A stretch of DNA of 64,000 bases from Methylophaga sp. (GCF_030651745.1 NZ_JAUSCC010000025.1:50708-114707), one strand, 5' to 3'. Positions 42,733 to 52,625 are shown, counted from the stretch's first letter. Notes: generated from the sequence alone by a model not told the origin. A program made the numbers and translations.

Positions 42733-45111
42733 ATGAAAAATTTTAAACGCACGGTCTTAGCCGCAGTTGTAGCCGGAATGATTTCAGGGTGTGGTTCAGC
42801 TGAGGATTCATCAGCACGCTTTATTGAAAGTGGTAAAGAACTGATGGATCAGGGCGAGTTTGACAAAGCTCGATTGGAATTCAGAAATGCCCTACAAATT
42901 AATCCACTGGAAGCCGAAGGTTATTATCAGTTGGCTTTAATCGATGAAAAAGGGCAAAAGTGGAAAGGTATGTACTCTAATCTGGTGACAGTGGAGTCCT
43001 TAAACCCTAACCACGTTCCAGCAATTGTCAAACTTGGTCAGCTGCACGTTGTTTCCGGCCAGTTAGATGAAGCAATGAAAAAAGCTGAAAAAGCTTTATC
43101 CCTGGAACCTGAGAATACCGATGCCATTTTGTTGAAAGCCACCACGCTTATCAAACAGGAAAATTTTGGTATGGCTGAAACTGAGATCAATCGTGTATTG
43201 GCGATTGATTCAAAGCATATGGAAGCCCTGACAGCAAGAGTTATGTTGTATAAAAACAGTGGTCGAGCCCGGAAGGCTCTGACCGCTGCAGATGAGGCTT
43301 TGGCAATGCATCCTGATGCCATGCCATTAAAAATGATTAAGCTCAGTATTTATCAGGAGCTTAATGATTATGCTGCAATGGAGTTGTTATACCGCGAATT
43401 GTTACCGGAATATCCAAATGAGAGCTGGGTTGCCGTATCACTGGCCAAGTTACTCAACGATTCAATGAATCGTTATGATGATTCCAAAAAAGTACTTGAG
43501 GATTATGTCACCAACAATCCTGATGACGCTGAAACCATTATGTTATTAGTCGCCTTGATTAATAGCCGTGATCCGGATTTGGCAATGATTAAACTGGATG
43601 AATTTATTGCGGCGAAACCAAATAATCAGGAATTGCGGTTTGCCAAGATTGAAATGCTAAGTATCCAAGGCAAGCAAGATCAAATGATTTCTGAACTGGA
43701 AGCCATTATTGCTTCTGAGCCAACCAGCGAAATTGGTTTACGTGCCAGAGCGAGTATTGCTGGTATTAAAGCCCAGGATGGTCAATTCGAAGAAGCCGAA
43801 AAGATGGTAAATGATGTTTTGGCTGTCTCTTCAGAACACGAACAGGCGTTATTGTTAAAAGCCAAGTTGCAATTGAGAAATGAGCAGATCGATTCTGCGA
43901 TCAGTAATTTAAGGGTCTTGATTCGAAATAACTCCGAGCTTGATGAGGCGATGGTACTGTTAGCTCAGGCCTATGCATTAACCGGCTCATCTGAGCTGGC
44001 TGAAAACAGTTTCCGTCAGGCTTTATCAGTTAATCCGACAAATCCGCAAGCGGCGTTGTCAGTTGCCAGTGTATTAATGCGTGGTAATGATTTAGACCGT
44101 ACCGAACAGGTTTTAGTCAGAGCATTGAGTGGTAATGCTGGCAATGAAAACTTATTACAAGCATTGGCTCAAATTCGAATTTTGAAACGTGACTGGGCGG
44201 GTACGCAACAAGCTCTTGATGGTTTAGCTGATAGTTCTGCGTTAACCCATTTATTGACTGCCCAAATGTATCAAGGCTTAAATGACAATACTTTAGCTAT
44301 TGCTGAATATGAGGCGGCACTGAAGATAGATCCAAATATCACCAGAGCATTACAGCAGATTATGGCCATTTATTATCAACAAGATCAGAAAGAAGATATT
44401 GTGACTTTTCTGAATGATCATATTGCCAACTACCCAGAGTTGACCAATGGCTATCTGGTGTTGGCAGACTTCTATCGTACGGATGGTAATTTGCCAGAAG
44501 CTATCGCCACCATCGACCGTGCTTTAGCTAACGATGATGAATGGACTGCAGGATACAGCTTGAAAGCTAACTTGCATTATCTGAATAGTGAACCGGATGC
44601 AGCGATAGCAACGTTTGAAGAAGGGCTGTCAAAAACACCCGAAGATAATCAGTTAGCCATGCAGTTGGCATCCACTCATGAGTCTAAAAAAGAGTTCGAA
44701 AAAGCACGTAAGCTATACGAAGAAGTCATTGCACGTGATCCTTCAATAGATGTTGCTGCAAACAACTTATCCAGCTTGCTTTCGGATCAGTTTGAATCAC
44801 CAGAAAACTTGCAGCGTGCGCTGGTATTATCCAGTCGTTTTCGTGATTCCGAGCAGCCTTATTTCGCGGACACTTTTGGTTGGGTGAACTATAAGCTGGG
44901 TAATTACGAAGATGCCAGACCAGCCTTGGAAAGAGCTGCTGCAAGTAATGATGCCATCGCATTATTCCATTATCATTTGGGACGTTTATACGTCGCGTTA
45001 AAAATGCCTGCAGAAGCGCGTCAGTCATTTGAACGTGCGGAGCAAAAGGCTAATGAAGAAAATGATGCAGAGTTGGTTGGCAAGATTGGTGAACAATTAA
45101 ATCAACTGTAA
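42733..45111 (+). CDS. prsT: PEP-CTERM/XrtA system TPR lipoprotein PrsT
   Basis: About 792 residues. ATG 42733 is chosen because AGGA lies eight bases ahead; the in-frame ATG at 42727 is too close to it. A lipobox MISGCG marks a lipoprotein, followed by some 20 tetratricopeptide repeats (ALQINPLEAEGYYQLA, ALSLEPENTDAILLKA and so on to the end). PrsT is a constant companion of XrtA and is thought to be a periplasmic scaffold for polymer or protein handling. It ends the long operon; a hairpin follows 12 bases after the stop. Confidence 0.93.
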   Translation: MKNFKRTVLAAVVAGMISGCGSAEDSSARFIESGKELMDQGEFDKARLEFRNALQINPLEAEGYYQLALIDEKGQKWKGMYSNLVTVESLNPNHVPAIVKLGQLHVVSGQLDEAMKKAEKALSLEPENTDAILLKATTLIKQENFGMAETEINRVLAIDSKHMEALTARVMLYKNSGRARKALTAADEALAMHPDAMPLKMIKLSIYQELNDYAAMELLYRELLPEYPNESWVAVSLAKLLNDSMNRYDDSKKVLEDYVTNNPDDAETIMLLVALINSRDPDLAMIKLDEFIAAKPNNQELRFAKIEMLSIQGKQDQMISELEAIIASEPTSEIGLRARASIAGIKAQDGQFEEAEKMVNDVLAVSSEHEQALLLKAKLQLRNEQIDSAISNLRVLIRNNSELDEAMVLLAQAYALTGSSELAENSFRQALSVNPTNPQAALSVASVLMRGNDLDRTEQVLVRALSGNAGNENLLQALAQIRILKRDWAGTQQALDGLADSSALTHLLTAQMYQGLNDNTLAIAEYEAALKIDPNITRALQQIMAIYYQQDQKEDIVTFLNDHIANYPELTNGYLVLADFYRTDGNLPEAIATIDRALANDDEWTAGYSLKANLHYLNSEPDAAIATFEEGLSKTPEDNQLAMQLASTHESKKEFEKARKLYEEVIARDPSIDVAANNLSSLLSDQFESPENLQRALVLSSRFRDSEQPYFADTFGWVNYKLGNYEDARPALERAAASNDAIALFHYHLGRLYVALKMPAEARQSFERAEQKANEENDAELVGKIGEQLNQL

Positions 45112-45123
45112 TGGGCTTAATTT

Positions 45124-45155
45124 CATTAAGCAACAGCCGAAATTGTTGCTTAATG
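45124..45155 (+). terminator. Hairpin after prsT
   Basis: CATTAAGCAACA-gccgaaat-TGTTGCTTAATG is a perfect 12-bp stem with an 8-base loop. There is no T-tract behind it, so it may stabilise the 3' end or act with Rho rather than as an intrinsic terminator. The remaining 180 bases before cysC are AT-rich; no promoter could be fixed. Confidence 0.55.
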
Positions 45156-45334
45156 ATTGAGGTCACTGGTGCAATTCGCTATCTTAGTTTTATTGTTAAA
45201 GTGACTATCAAAAACAGTTAGACGATAAGGTTTGAAATATAGCTAGTTGCATACCTGATGAGCAGGAATACAAAGCAGTTTCCGCAATGCTCTAAATCAA
45301 AATTTAATGAAGCTAAGTTTAAGGAGTACCGCCT

Positions 45335-45937
45335 GTGGAAAAGGAGAATATAGTTTGGCATAAGCATAAAGTCAGCAAAGCAGATCGCAGCCAGCAGAAA
45401 AAGCAGCGTTCTGCCATATTATGGTTCACTGGTTTAAGCGCTTCAGGAAAATCCACGATTGCCGGGGCAGTAGAACAAGCTTTAGTTGAACTGGGGCATC
45501 ACACCTATCTCCTGGACGGAGATAATGTCAGACATGGATTGAATAAAGATTTGGGCTTTTCTGACGAAGATCGGATCGAAAACATCCGTCGTATCGGTGA
45601 AATGGCCAAATTGTTTGCCGACGCCGGATTAATCGTGTTGACAGCTTTTATTTCCCCATTTAGGTCTGATCGCCGATTGGTGCGCGACTTGGTCGAAGCT
45701 GACGAATTTGTCGAAGTGTATATGGATACCCCGCTAAGTGTATGTGAAAAGCGGGATCCAAAAGGGCTCTATCAGAAAGCGCGTCGTGGCGAAATTAAGA
45801 ATTTCACAGGCATTGATTCCGAATACGAAGCACCTGAAGCGGCTGAGGTCACTTTGAATACAGCTGAAAGCGATATTTCTGAGTGTGTGGCGCAGGTCAT
45901 TGAGTATTTACGCACCCATAACATTATTCACACTTAG
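45335..45937 (+). CDS. cysC: Adenylyl-sulfate (APS) kinase
   Basis: 200 residues from GTG 45335 with AAGGAG eight bases upstream. P-loop [49 protein letters not shown] and [23 protein letters not shown] are diagnostic. It phosphorylates APS to PAPS. No sulfurylase (CysDN) or PAPS reductase is nearby, and three sulfotransferases lie 13-20 kb upstream, so donor supply for glycan sulfation is a likely role besides assimilation. The DHH gene starts seven bases after the stop. Confidence 0.95.
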   Translation: MEKENIVWHKHKVSKADRSQQKKQRSAILWFTGLSASGKSTIAGAVEQALVELGHHTYLLDGDNVRHGLNKDLGFSDEDRIENIRRIGEMAKLFADAGLIVLTAFISPFRSDRRLVRDLVEADEFVEVYMDTPLSVCEKRDPKGLYQKARRGEIKNFTGIDSEYEAPEAAEVTLNTAESDISECVAQVIEYLRTHNIIHT

Positions 45938-45944
45938 GCAAAGT

Positions 45945-46904
45945 ATGCGTTTTATTGATGTATTTAATGGCGATGCCGATGGCATTTGTGCGCTGGTTCA
46001 ATTGCGACTGGCAGAACCAAGAGATTCTGAGTTAGTTACTGGTATCAAGCGAGATATCAATTTGTTAAAACGAGTTCAGGCAACCAGCGGCGATAAGGTG
46101 ACCGTGCTGGATATCTCGATGGAAAAAAATATTACCGATTTGACTCGCTTGCTTGATGCCGGCGTTGAAGTGTTTTATGCCGATCATCATCAACCTGGCG
46201 ATATTCCACAACATTCTGGCTTATCGGCACATATTGATATGGCTGCGACGACCTGTACTTCATTGATTGTCGATAAGTATCTTGGCGGGCAGTTTCATGA
46301 ATGGGCTATCACAGCCGCCTATGGTGATAATTTGACTGAAGTGGCGAAGCAACTTGCCAATGAAGCAGGTTTGAATGAAGCACAACGAGCAGAATTAAGC
46401 TCATTGGGAATTTACCTTAACTATAACGGTTACGGTGCCAATACAGACGATTTATTATTTCACCCGGCTGAGTTATTTAAGCAGTGTGTTGCTTACGCTT
46501 CGCCATTTGATTTTATACATGACAATCGTCCAGCATTTGAAAAACTCTCTACTGGCTATAACGATGATATGCGTGCGGGTTTAACCATTAAGCCAAAATA
46601 CCAGACTGATAAGCTAGCTGTTATTTGTTTACCAGATGAAAAATGGGCACGCAGAGTAAGTGGTGTTTTAGGTAACGAACTGGCAAATCAATTTCCGGAT
46701 CGTGCCCATGCGATTGTTTCGGTAAAAGATGCTGATCATTATCTGGTCAGTTTGCGAGCTCCTAATTCCAATCGTAGTGGGGCTGATGAGGTTGCCGGTC
46801 AATTTCCAACCGGTGGTGGACGTAAAGCCGCTGCAGGTATCAATTCTCTGCCAATAGATCAACTTGATCAATTGATACAGGCGATGGAAAAACAATACAC
46901 CTAG
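45945..46904 (+). CDS. DHH family phosphoesterase
   Basis: 319 residues from ATG 45945 (an upstream ATG at 45885 would overlap cysC). Motifs: DVFNGDADGICA with the first Asp pair, FYADHHQPGDIP (DHH), and the DHHA1-type C-terminal FPTGGGRKAAAGIN. The fold is shared with RecJ and with NrnA, which can degrade nanoRNA and dephosphorylate pAp. As the gene is joined to cysC, removal of PAP formed by sulfotransferases is attractive, but a nuclease role is equally compatible with the sequence. Confidence 0.82.
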   Translation: MRFIDVFNGDADGICALVQLRLAEPRDSELVTGIKRDINLLKRVQATSGDKVTVLDISMEKNITDLTRLLDAGVEVFYADHHQPGDIPQHSGLSAHIDMAATTCTSLIVDKYLGGQFHEWAITAAYGDNLTEVAKQLANEAGLNEAQRAELSSLGIYLNYNGYGANTDDLLFHPAELFKQCVAYASPFDFIHDNRPAFEKLSTGYNDDMRAGLTIKPKYQTDKLAVICLPDEKWARRVSGVLGNELANQFPDRAHAIVSVKDADHYLVSLRAPNSNRSGADEVAGQFPTGGGRKAAAGINSLPIDQLDQLIQAMEKQYT

Positions 46905-46927
46905 ACAGCTATTGTTGAAATTAAAAG

Positions 46928-46958
46928 CCTTGCAGAGTCTAATCTGCAAGGTTTTTTT
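46928..46958 (+). terminator. Intrinsic terminator after the cysC-DHH operon
   Basis: CCTTGCAGA-gtctaa-TCTGCAAGG followed by seven T. The stem is perfect over nine pairs. It ends the rightward operon, 12 bases before the convergent cytochrome b561 gene. Confidence 0.88.
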
Positions 46959-46969
46959 ATGCTTGGTAG

Positions 46970-47497
46970 TTAACCCGCCATTCGTCTTAACACATCATCT
47001 TTTTGAATAAAGTGGTGATACAAAGCCGCAGCAATATGAGCCAATACCAAAAATATTAGCAAGAAAGCAAAAGGGGAGTGCCATTCACCTAAAGCAAGTG
47101 CCCAAGGTACTTCTCCAGCGGGTTTGCCAACGAGTTCATAGCCGAATACTTTGACTGGGTAGCCTTTGCCATGAATATATAAGCCGCCAAGAAAGGGCAT
47201 AACAAGCATAGAAAGATACATTAAGCGATGAGCTATTTTGGCGATAACGCCATCTAAACCAGGATTAACAGGTCGTTGTGGTTTTTGTTTTAAAGTCCAA
47301 AATAATCTTGCTACCGTCAGAATTAAAATGATTGCTCCCATCGTTACGTGCCATTGGCCAAAGGTATCACCTAGCCAATGCTCACCCTCATTTATGCGAT
47401 CAGCAAATTTGAAAAATTGCTGCAGCACTACGATTGCTATCACCCAATGAAAAATACGCGTTATGGACCCATAACGTTCATGGTTGTCATGTAACAT
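46970..47497 (-). CDS. Cytochrome b561
   Basis: 175 residues from MLHDNHERYGS, chosen because AAGGAGAG stands immediately ahead; the longer frame to 47548 adds unrelated residues. Four membrane helices carry paired histidines (IFHWVIAIVV, WHVTMGAIIL, AHRLMYLSMLV, LAHIAAALYHHFI) for two b haems. Such proteins pass electrons between the quinone pool and periplasmic partners. It lies alone on this strand, between two convergent/divergent units. Confidence 0.9.
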   Translation of the reverse strand: MLHDNHERYGSITRIFHWVIAIVVLQQFFKFADRINEGEHWLGDTFGQWHVTMGAIILILTVARLFWTLKQKPQRPVNPGLDGVIAKIAHRLMYLSMLVMPFLGGLYIHGKGYPVKVFGYELVGKPAGEVPWALALGEWHSPFAFLLIFLVLAHIAAALYHHFIQKDDVLRRMAG

Positions 47498-47602
47498 TTC
47501 ACTCTCCTTTGCTTGCCATAATTTTTTATATGCACGAGATAGCCACATCTCGTCGTTTCAGTATAAAAACGTCAACTTTAAGTGTTTATTAAGAGAAAGC
47601 AA

Positions 47603-48577
47603 TTAAGGTGATCTGCCGTGTCTAATGGGGCGTGTTGAAACGTCACGGAAATGAGCATGAATTTGTTCAAGCCGAGCATACACATGGTCAATAAATGCTT
47701 GTGCAACACGCGATGGATATTTCCCCATGGGGTGGACCAAGCACCAGGAGCGACGAATTGGAAAGTCTGGAATATCTAACGTTTTTAGTATGCCCGTCTG
47801 TAATTCGGCCAATACACTTAGCTTTGGCAAAATAGCCACTCCAAGACCTGCTAACACTGCATGTTTTATGGCTTCATTTGAACCTAATTCCATTAACGGG
47901 TTGAGCTGTAATCGATGTTGCTGACAATGTTGTTCAACTGCAAATCGTGTTCCGGATCCGTTTTCACGTATTAACATTGGTTCAGCAAAAAACTGTTTAG
48001 CGGATAGAGGTAATTTTTCAGACAAATTATGTTGTGCGGGTATCACAGCAATCAATTCATTATCCAAAAACGGCAGCGTAGATAATGATCGGCCCTCAGG
48101 TATCATGGCCATAATCACTAGGTCATCGATATTTAGTTTTAATCGTTCTAGAGCCTGAGCTCGATTCACTACTTCAATATGCAAGTTGATAGCAGGATAT
48201 TCTTCGAGAAAGCTACTTAATAAGTGAGGTACTACTGATTGAGCAGAACTGACAATACTCATCTTCAAATCACCTGATAGCGCTTCACGTAACAAATTCA
48301 ATTCGGTTTGCAGTTCACTCATTTGCCCGAATAGCCGTTCGATAAAATTGGCCACCCGTTCACCAGCTTCGGTGCAATACAGTTGCCGGCCGATATATTC
48401 GAATAATGGCTGCTCCAGAGCGTTTTCCAGATGACGCATTTGTGAGCTCACCGCCGGTTGGCTCAAACCAAGATGTTCCGCGGCTTTACGATAACCTTTG
48501 TGTTGATAGACCGCCTGGAATACCTGCATTTGTCTTAAAGACAGCCGAGTTAATAATTGTTGCAGGCTGAGCGCCAT
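47603..48577 (-). CDS. LysR-family transcriptional regulator
   Basis: 324 residues: winged helix-turn-helix (LSLRQMQVFQAVYQHKGYRKAAEHLGLSQPAVSSQMRHLE) at residues 12-60 and a periplasmic-binding-like effector domain with CbbR-like features (ENGSGTRFAVEQHC). It is divergent from the pyruvate carboxylase genes with 120 bases between, where an inverted repeat lies, so it is probably their regulator. The effector is not known. Confidence 0.9.
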   Translation of the reverse strand: MALSLQQLLTRLSLRQMQVFQAVYQHKGYRKAAEHLGLSQPAVSSQMRHLENALEQPLFEYIGRQLYCTEAGERVANFIERLFGQMSELQTELNLLREALSGDLKMSIVSSAQSVVPHLLSSFLEEYPAINLHIEVVNRAQALERLKLNIDDLVIMAMIPEGRSLSTLPFLDNELIAVIPAQHNLSEKLPLSAKQFFAEPMLIRENGSGTRFAVEQHCQQHRLQLNPLMELGSNEAIKHAVLAGLGVAILPKLSVLAELQTGILKTLDIPDFPIRRSWCLVHPMGKYPSRVAQAFIDHVYARLEQIHAHFRDVSTRPIRHGRSP

Positions 48578-48589
48578 GATTTTGCACCT

Positions 48590-48618
48590 GATAAGTGAGT
48601 GATAAGTTTTTACTTATC
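48590..48618. promoter_or_regulatory. Inverted repeat, candidate LysR operator
   Basis: GATAAGT-tttt-ACTTATC (48601-48618) is a perfect 7-bp inverted repeat, and a further direct half-site GATAAGT occurs 11 bases before it (48590-48596). It has the T-N11-A symmetry expected of LysR sites and lies about 80 bases ahead of pycA. Confidence 0.55.
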
Positions 48619-48697
48619 GATGAATTATATTTAATTGATTTTTGTTTATCAGTATTTTGTTTTACGCTTTGCCCACAAATTTGGCCGAGGCTGAGCT

Positions 48698-50113
48698 ATG
48701 TTGAAAAAAATCCTGATCGCCAATCGTGGTGAAATTGCTGTACGAATTGTCCGGGCTTGCTCAGAAATGGGTATTCGTTCAGTAGCTATTTATACTGAAC
48801 CCGATCGTTATGCCTTACATGTAAAGCGTGCCGATGAATCTTATTCGTTAGGCGAAAATCCACTGGAAGGCTATCTCGACCCAGTTCGTCTGGTAAATCT
48901 GGCGGTAGAAACCGGCTGTGATGCCATTCATCCCGGTTATGGTTTTCTCTCAGAAAATGCCAAGTTCGCTCGTCTATGTGAACAAAACGGCATTATCTTT
49001 ATCGGGCCAAAAGCTTCCGTTATTGAAAAGATGGGTGATAAAACCGCCGCTCGTGACAGTATGCGGAAAGCTGGCGTGCCGATCACTCCAGGCTCGGACG
49101 GTAATCTTGAAAATGTTGAAGAAGCATTAATCGTTGCCGAAGAGATTGGCTATCCAATCATGATCAAAGCTACTTCGGGCGGTGGTGGCCGAGGCATTCG
49201 CCGTTGTGATACGCCTGCTGAACTTAAACAGCAGTTTCCCCGCGTTATATCCGAAGCGACCAAGGCATTTGGTTCAGCCGAAGTATTTATGGAAAAGTGC
49301 ATTGTTAATCCTCGGCATATCGAAGTACAGGTATTGGCTGATAGTCATGGCAATGTGGTGCATTTATACGAACGTGATTGTTCAATCCAACGGCGTAATC
49401 AGAAACTGATTGAAATAGCTCCCAGCCCACAACTCACTCCAGAGCAACGTAACTATATCGGCGGGCTGGCAGTAAAAGCTACCGAAGCAGTCGGCTATGA
49501 AAACGCCGGTACGGTTGAGTTTCTGCTTACCGGGAATCAGGTGTATTTCATGGAAATGAATACCCGGATTCAGGTCGAGCACACCATCACCGAACAAATC
49601 ACTGGTATCGATATTGTTCGTGAACAATTACGTATCGCTGCGGGCGAAACATTACGTTACCGGCAGGAAGATATTCAATATCGCGGTTTTGCTCTGCAGT
49701 TTCGTATTAATGCTGAGGATCCAAAAAACGATTTCCTGCCCAGCTTTGGACGTATCACACATTATTATGCACCAGGTGGCCCAGGCGTTCGGGTGGATAC
49801 CGCAATTTATACCGGTTATGAAATCCCACCGTATTTTGACTCAATGTGTTTGAAGCTGGTGGTATGGGCATTGGATTGGGAAGATGCAGTAGATCGTGGT
49901 CGCCGCGCTTTGGATGATATGCGTTTGCATGGTATTAAAACCACTGCCAGCTATTATCAACAAATCCTTAAACATCCCGATTTCAGAGCAAGAAAATTCG
50001 ATACCAGCTTTGTTGCTGCCCATCCCGAATTACTGACCTATTCAGATAAACGTCATCCCACCGCATTAGCTTTGGTGCTGGCAACCGCCATCGCCGCGCA
50101 TGCAGGCTGGTAA
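48698..50113 (+). CDS. pycA: Pyruvate carboxylase subunit A (biotin carboxylase)
   Basis: 471 residues with ATP-grasp motifs KILIANRGEIAVRIVRAC, HPGYGFLSENAKFA, MIKATSGGGGRGIR, FMEKCIVNPRHIEVQVL and NTRIQVEHTITE. It carboxylates biotin on the partner subunit with ATP and bicarbonate. The next gene, 25 bases on, carries the carboxyltransferase and biotin-carrier domains, which identifies the two-subunit pyruvate carboxylase rather than acetyl-CoA carboxylase. It gives anaplerotic oxaloacetate, useful in C1 growth. Confidence 0.92.
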   Translation: MLKKILIANRGEIAVRIVRACSEMGIRSVAIYTEPDRYALHVKRADESYSLGENPLEGYLDPVRLVNLAVETGCDAIHPGYGFLSENAKFARLCEQNGIIFIGPKASVIEKMGDKTAARDSMRKAGVPITPGSDGNLENVEEALIVAEEIGYPIMIKATSGGGGRGIRRCDTPAELKQQFPRVISEATKAFGSAEVFMEKCIVNPRHIEVQVLADSHGNVVHLYERDCSIQRRNQKLIEIAPSPQLTPEQRNYIGGLAVKATEAVGYENAGTVEFLLTGNQVYFMEMNTRIQVEHTITEQITGIDIVREQLRIAAGETLRYRQEDIQYRGFALQFRINAEDPKNDFLPSFGRITHYYAPGGPGVRVDTAIYTGYEIPPYFDSMCLKLVVWALDWEDAVDRGRRALDDMRLHGIKTTASYYQQILKHPDFRARKFDTSFVAAHPELLTYSDKRHPTALALVLATAIAAHAGW

Positions 50114-50138
50114 AACAAGTTAGCCGGAGAGAATTGTT

Positions 50139-51929
50139 ATGAAACAAATTCAAGTTACCGATGTGACTCTGCGTGATGCACATCAATCGTTGATTGCTAC
50201 CCGTATGCGTACCGATGACATGTTGCCGATCTGTGAAAAGCTGGATCGTGTGGGATTCTGGTCATTGGAAGTGTGGGGCGGGGCGACATTTGATGCCTGC
50301 GTGCGTTATCTGAAAGAAGATCCCTGGCAGCGCCTGCGGTTGTTACGCGGCATGTTACCCAATACTCGTCTGCAAATGTTGTTACGTGGACAGAACCTGT
50401 TGGGCTACCGGCATTATGCAGATGATGTGGTACAGGCGTTTGTTGCCAAAGCCGCTGAGAATGGCATCGATGTGTTCCGAGTGTTTGATGCACTGAATGA
50501 TATGCGTAATCTGGAAACGGCATTAAAAGCTGTGAAAGATGCTGGAAAGCATGCACAGGGCACCATCAGTTACACCACCAGCCCAGTACATACGCCGGAA
50601 TTATTTGTGGAACAGGCCAAAACACTTCGCGATATGGGGGCTGATTCGATTGCGATAAAAGATATGGCAGGCTTATTGGCACCGTATCCGACTTATGAGT
50701 TGGTTAAAGCTATTAAATCTGCTGTGGATTTGCCGTTGGTGATCCATAGTCATTCGACCTCGGGTCTGGCACCACTGTGTCAGTTAAAAGCCATTGAAGC
50801 AGGTGTGGATCGCATTGATACGGCAATCTCGTCTTTCGCGGGCGGCACCAGTCATCCGGCAACCGAAAGTCAGGTTGCGGCATTAAGAGGCACCGAATGG
50901 GATACCGGTCTGGATCTGAATCTGCTTTCGGAAATTGCCGATTATTTCCGTGAAGTACGGAAAAAATATCATCAGTTCGAAAGTGAGTTCACCCGCGAAG
51001 ATGTCTCGGTGCAAATCAATCAAGTGCCGGGCGGCATGATGTCCAATCTGGCCAATCAACTGAAAGAGCAGAATGCTTTAGACAGGATCCGTGAAGTATT
51101 TGCCGAGATCCCAAGAGTCCGTGAAGATCTGGGGTTTCCGCCTTTAGTAACACCAACTTCACAGATTGTCGGTACTCAGGCGGTATACAACGTATTAAGT
51201 GGCGAGCGTTATAAAACCATTACTAATGAAGTTAAACGTTATCTGCTGGGCGGTTACGGCCAGCCACCGGCGCCGATTAATGTTGAACTGCAACGTAAAG
51301 CCATAGGCAATGAAACGGTGATGGAAACTCGTCCAGCCGATGCTATTGCGCCAGAAATGGACAAATTACGCGCCAAAATCGGTGATTTGGCGACCTGTGA
51401 AGAAGATGTATTGACCTTTGCAATGTTTCCCGACATTGGTCGCGAATTTCTACAACAACGTCTGGATGGCACATTACAACCCGAACCGCTGATTCCGGAA
51501 AGTAAAGGCAAAGCAGCAGGAACTGTTTCCACAGAATTCAAAGTTGATGTCCACGGTGAAAGCTACGATGTGGCGATTACCGGTGTAGGTGATGTCGGTG
51601 GTGGAAAGCGTAAGTTATATGTGTCAGTCGATGGCATGCCGGAAGAAGTGGTATTTGAAACCATCAGTGAATTCGTTTCGGGCGGTTCACAACCGGGGCG
51701 CAAGAAAGCTAGTGATCCCGGTCATGTCACTACACCGTTACCAGGTAACGTAGTGGAAGTCCTGGTCAACATTGGGGACAAAGTAAACTCCGGTCAATCG
51801 ACGATGATTATCGAAGCAATGAAAATGGAATCTGAGCTGCTGGCTAATATCGACGGTGAGATCACAGCGATTCATGTCAGCAAAGGCGACCGGGTGACAC
51901 CGGGTGAAGTGCTTATAGAAATTGCTTAA
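50139..51929 (+). CDS. pycB: Pyruvate carboxylase subunit B
   Basis: 596 residues. The carboxyltransferase domain starts VTDVTLRDAHQSLIATRMRT and includes FRVFDALND and the metal-site HSHSTSGLA. The conserved domain follows, and the biotinyl domain ends the protein with STMIIEAMKMESELLA, the biotin Lys being in EAMKMES. Oxaloacetate decarboxylase alpha looks similar, but no membrane beta or gamma subunit is present and PycA precedes it. A good ribosome site (GGAGAG) is upstream. Confidence 0.92.
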   Translation: MKQIQVTDVTLRDAHQSLIATRMRTDDMLPICEKLDRVGFWSLEVWGGATFDACVRYLKEDPWQRLRLLRGMLPNTRLQMLLRGQNLLGYRHYADDVVQAFVAKAAENGIDVFRVFDALNDMRNLETALKAVKDAGKHAQGTISYTTSPVHTPELFVEQAKTLRDMGADSIAIKDMAGLLAPYPTYELVKAIKSAVDLPLVIHSHSTSGLAPLCQLKAIEAGVDRIDTAISSFAGGTSHPATESQVAALRGTEWDTGLDLNLLSEIADYFREVRKKYHQFESEFTREDVSVQINQVPGGMMSNLANQLKEQNALDRIREVFAEIPRVREDLGFPPLVTPTSQIVGTQAVYNVLSGERYKTITNEVKRYLLGGYGQPPAPINVELQRKAIGNETVMETRPADAIAPEMDKLRAKIGDLATCEEDVLTFAMFPDIGREFLQQRLDGTLQPEPLIPESKGKAAGTVSTEFKVDVHGESYDVAITGVGDVGGGKRKLYVSVDGMPEEVVFETISEFVSGGSQPGRKKASDPGHVTTPLPGNVVEVLVNIGDKVNSGQSTMIIEAMKMESELLANIDGEITAIHVSKGDRVTPGEVLIEIA

Positions 51930-51941
51930 TTATTTCCAGAT

Positions 51942-51970
51942 AAAAACCGGGGCATGTCCCCGGTTTTTTT
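51942..51970. terminator. Bidirectional intrinsic terminator
   Basis: AAAAACCGGGG-catgt-CCCCGGTTTTTTT. The stem CCGGGG/CCCCGG, flanked by A and T runs, can work for pycB (rightward) and for the XRE-cupin gene (leftward), whose stop codon overlaps the T run. Confidence 0.88.
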
Positions 51971-52625
51971 ACAATTCAATATCGTTTGTACTATCCAGAC
52001 TATCGTAATAAATAATCGCCAGATAACGGATAGGCATTTGCAGAATATTTTCTGGTCTATGTGGTTGCTCGGCATTAAACGTCAGCGAATCACCAGGTTC
52101 CAAAACATAAAGCTCGTCACCGACGGTATATTCCAGCCGGCCTTCCAACATATAAATGAACTCAGTACCCGGATGTTCAAACGGTGCAAAGATTTCGCCC
52201 TGTTCTTCCAAGGTAATTAAAAACGGTTCAAACAGTTTTTTCGGGCCTTGATCGTATGCCAGCAGATGATAGGTGTGGCCGCATTTTGTGCCACGTCTGA
52301 CCACTTCCATTCCTTCGCCATTTTTAACGTACTGCGCACCGCCTTTTGGCGTGTCGTAGTCATGGAATAATTTGGAGAGTGTGACCCCCAGCGCATTGGC
52401 CAGATGTTCAAGCTTTTCCAGACTGGGAGAGGTGAGGCCATTTTCAATTTTACTCAGCATGCCTCGACTTAACGCTGCACGTTCGGCAACTTCAGCAATG
52501 GTCAGCCCGTTTTCCAATCGTAGATGCCGCAAGGTGTTACCAAGATGCTTATCCAGCGATTTTGGCGCGGAGTCCGTTCCCGGTATTTCATTTTTTTCGT
52601 TCACATGGATTTCCTTGTTCACCAC
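51969..52625 (-). CDS. XRE-family regulator with cupin domain
   Basis: 218 residues: helix-turn-helix at about 28-80 (LGNTLRHLRLENGLTIAEVAERAALSRGMLSKIENGLTSPS) and a cupin at about 125-205 (PFEHPGTEFIYMLEGRLEYTVGDELYVLEPGDSLTFNAEQPHRPEN). This architecture (PuuR-like) often controls amine or amino-acid catabolism with the cupin sensing a small ligand. It is divergent from the NMG dehydrogenase operon across 214 bases with paired repeats, so methylamine, gamma-glutamylmethylamide or NMG is a plausible signal. Confidence 0.88.
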   Translation of the reverse strand: MVNKEIHVNEKNEIPGTDSAPKSLDKHLGNTLRHLRLENGLTIAEVAERAALSRGMLSKIENGLTSPSLEKLEHLANALGVTLSKLFHDYDTPKGGAQYVKNGEGMEVVRRGTKCGHTYHLLAYDQGPKKLFEPFLITLEEQGEIFAPFEHPGTEFIYMLEGRLEYTVGDELYVLEPGDSLTFNAEQPHRPENILQMPIRYLAIIYYDSLDSTNDIEL

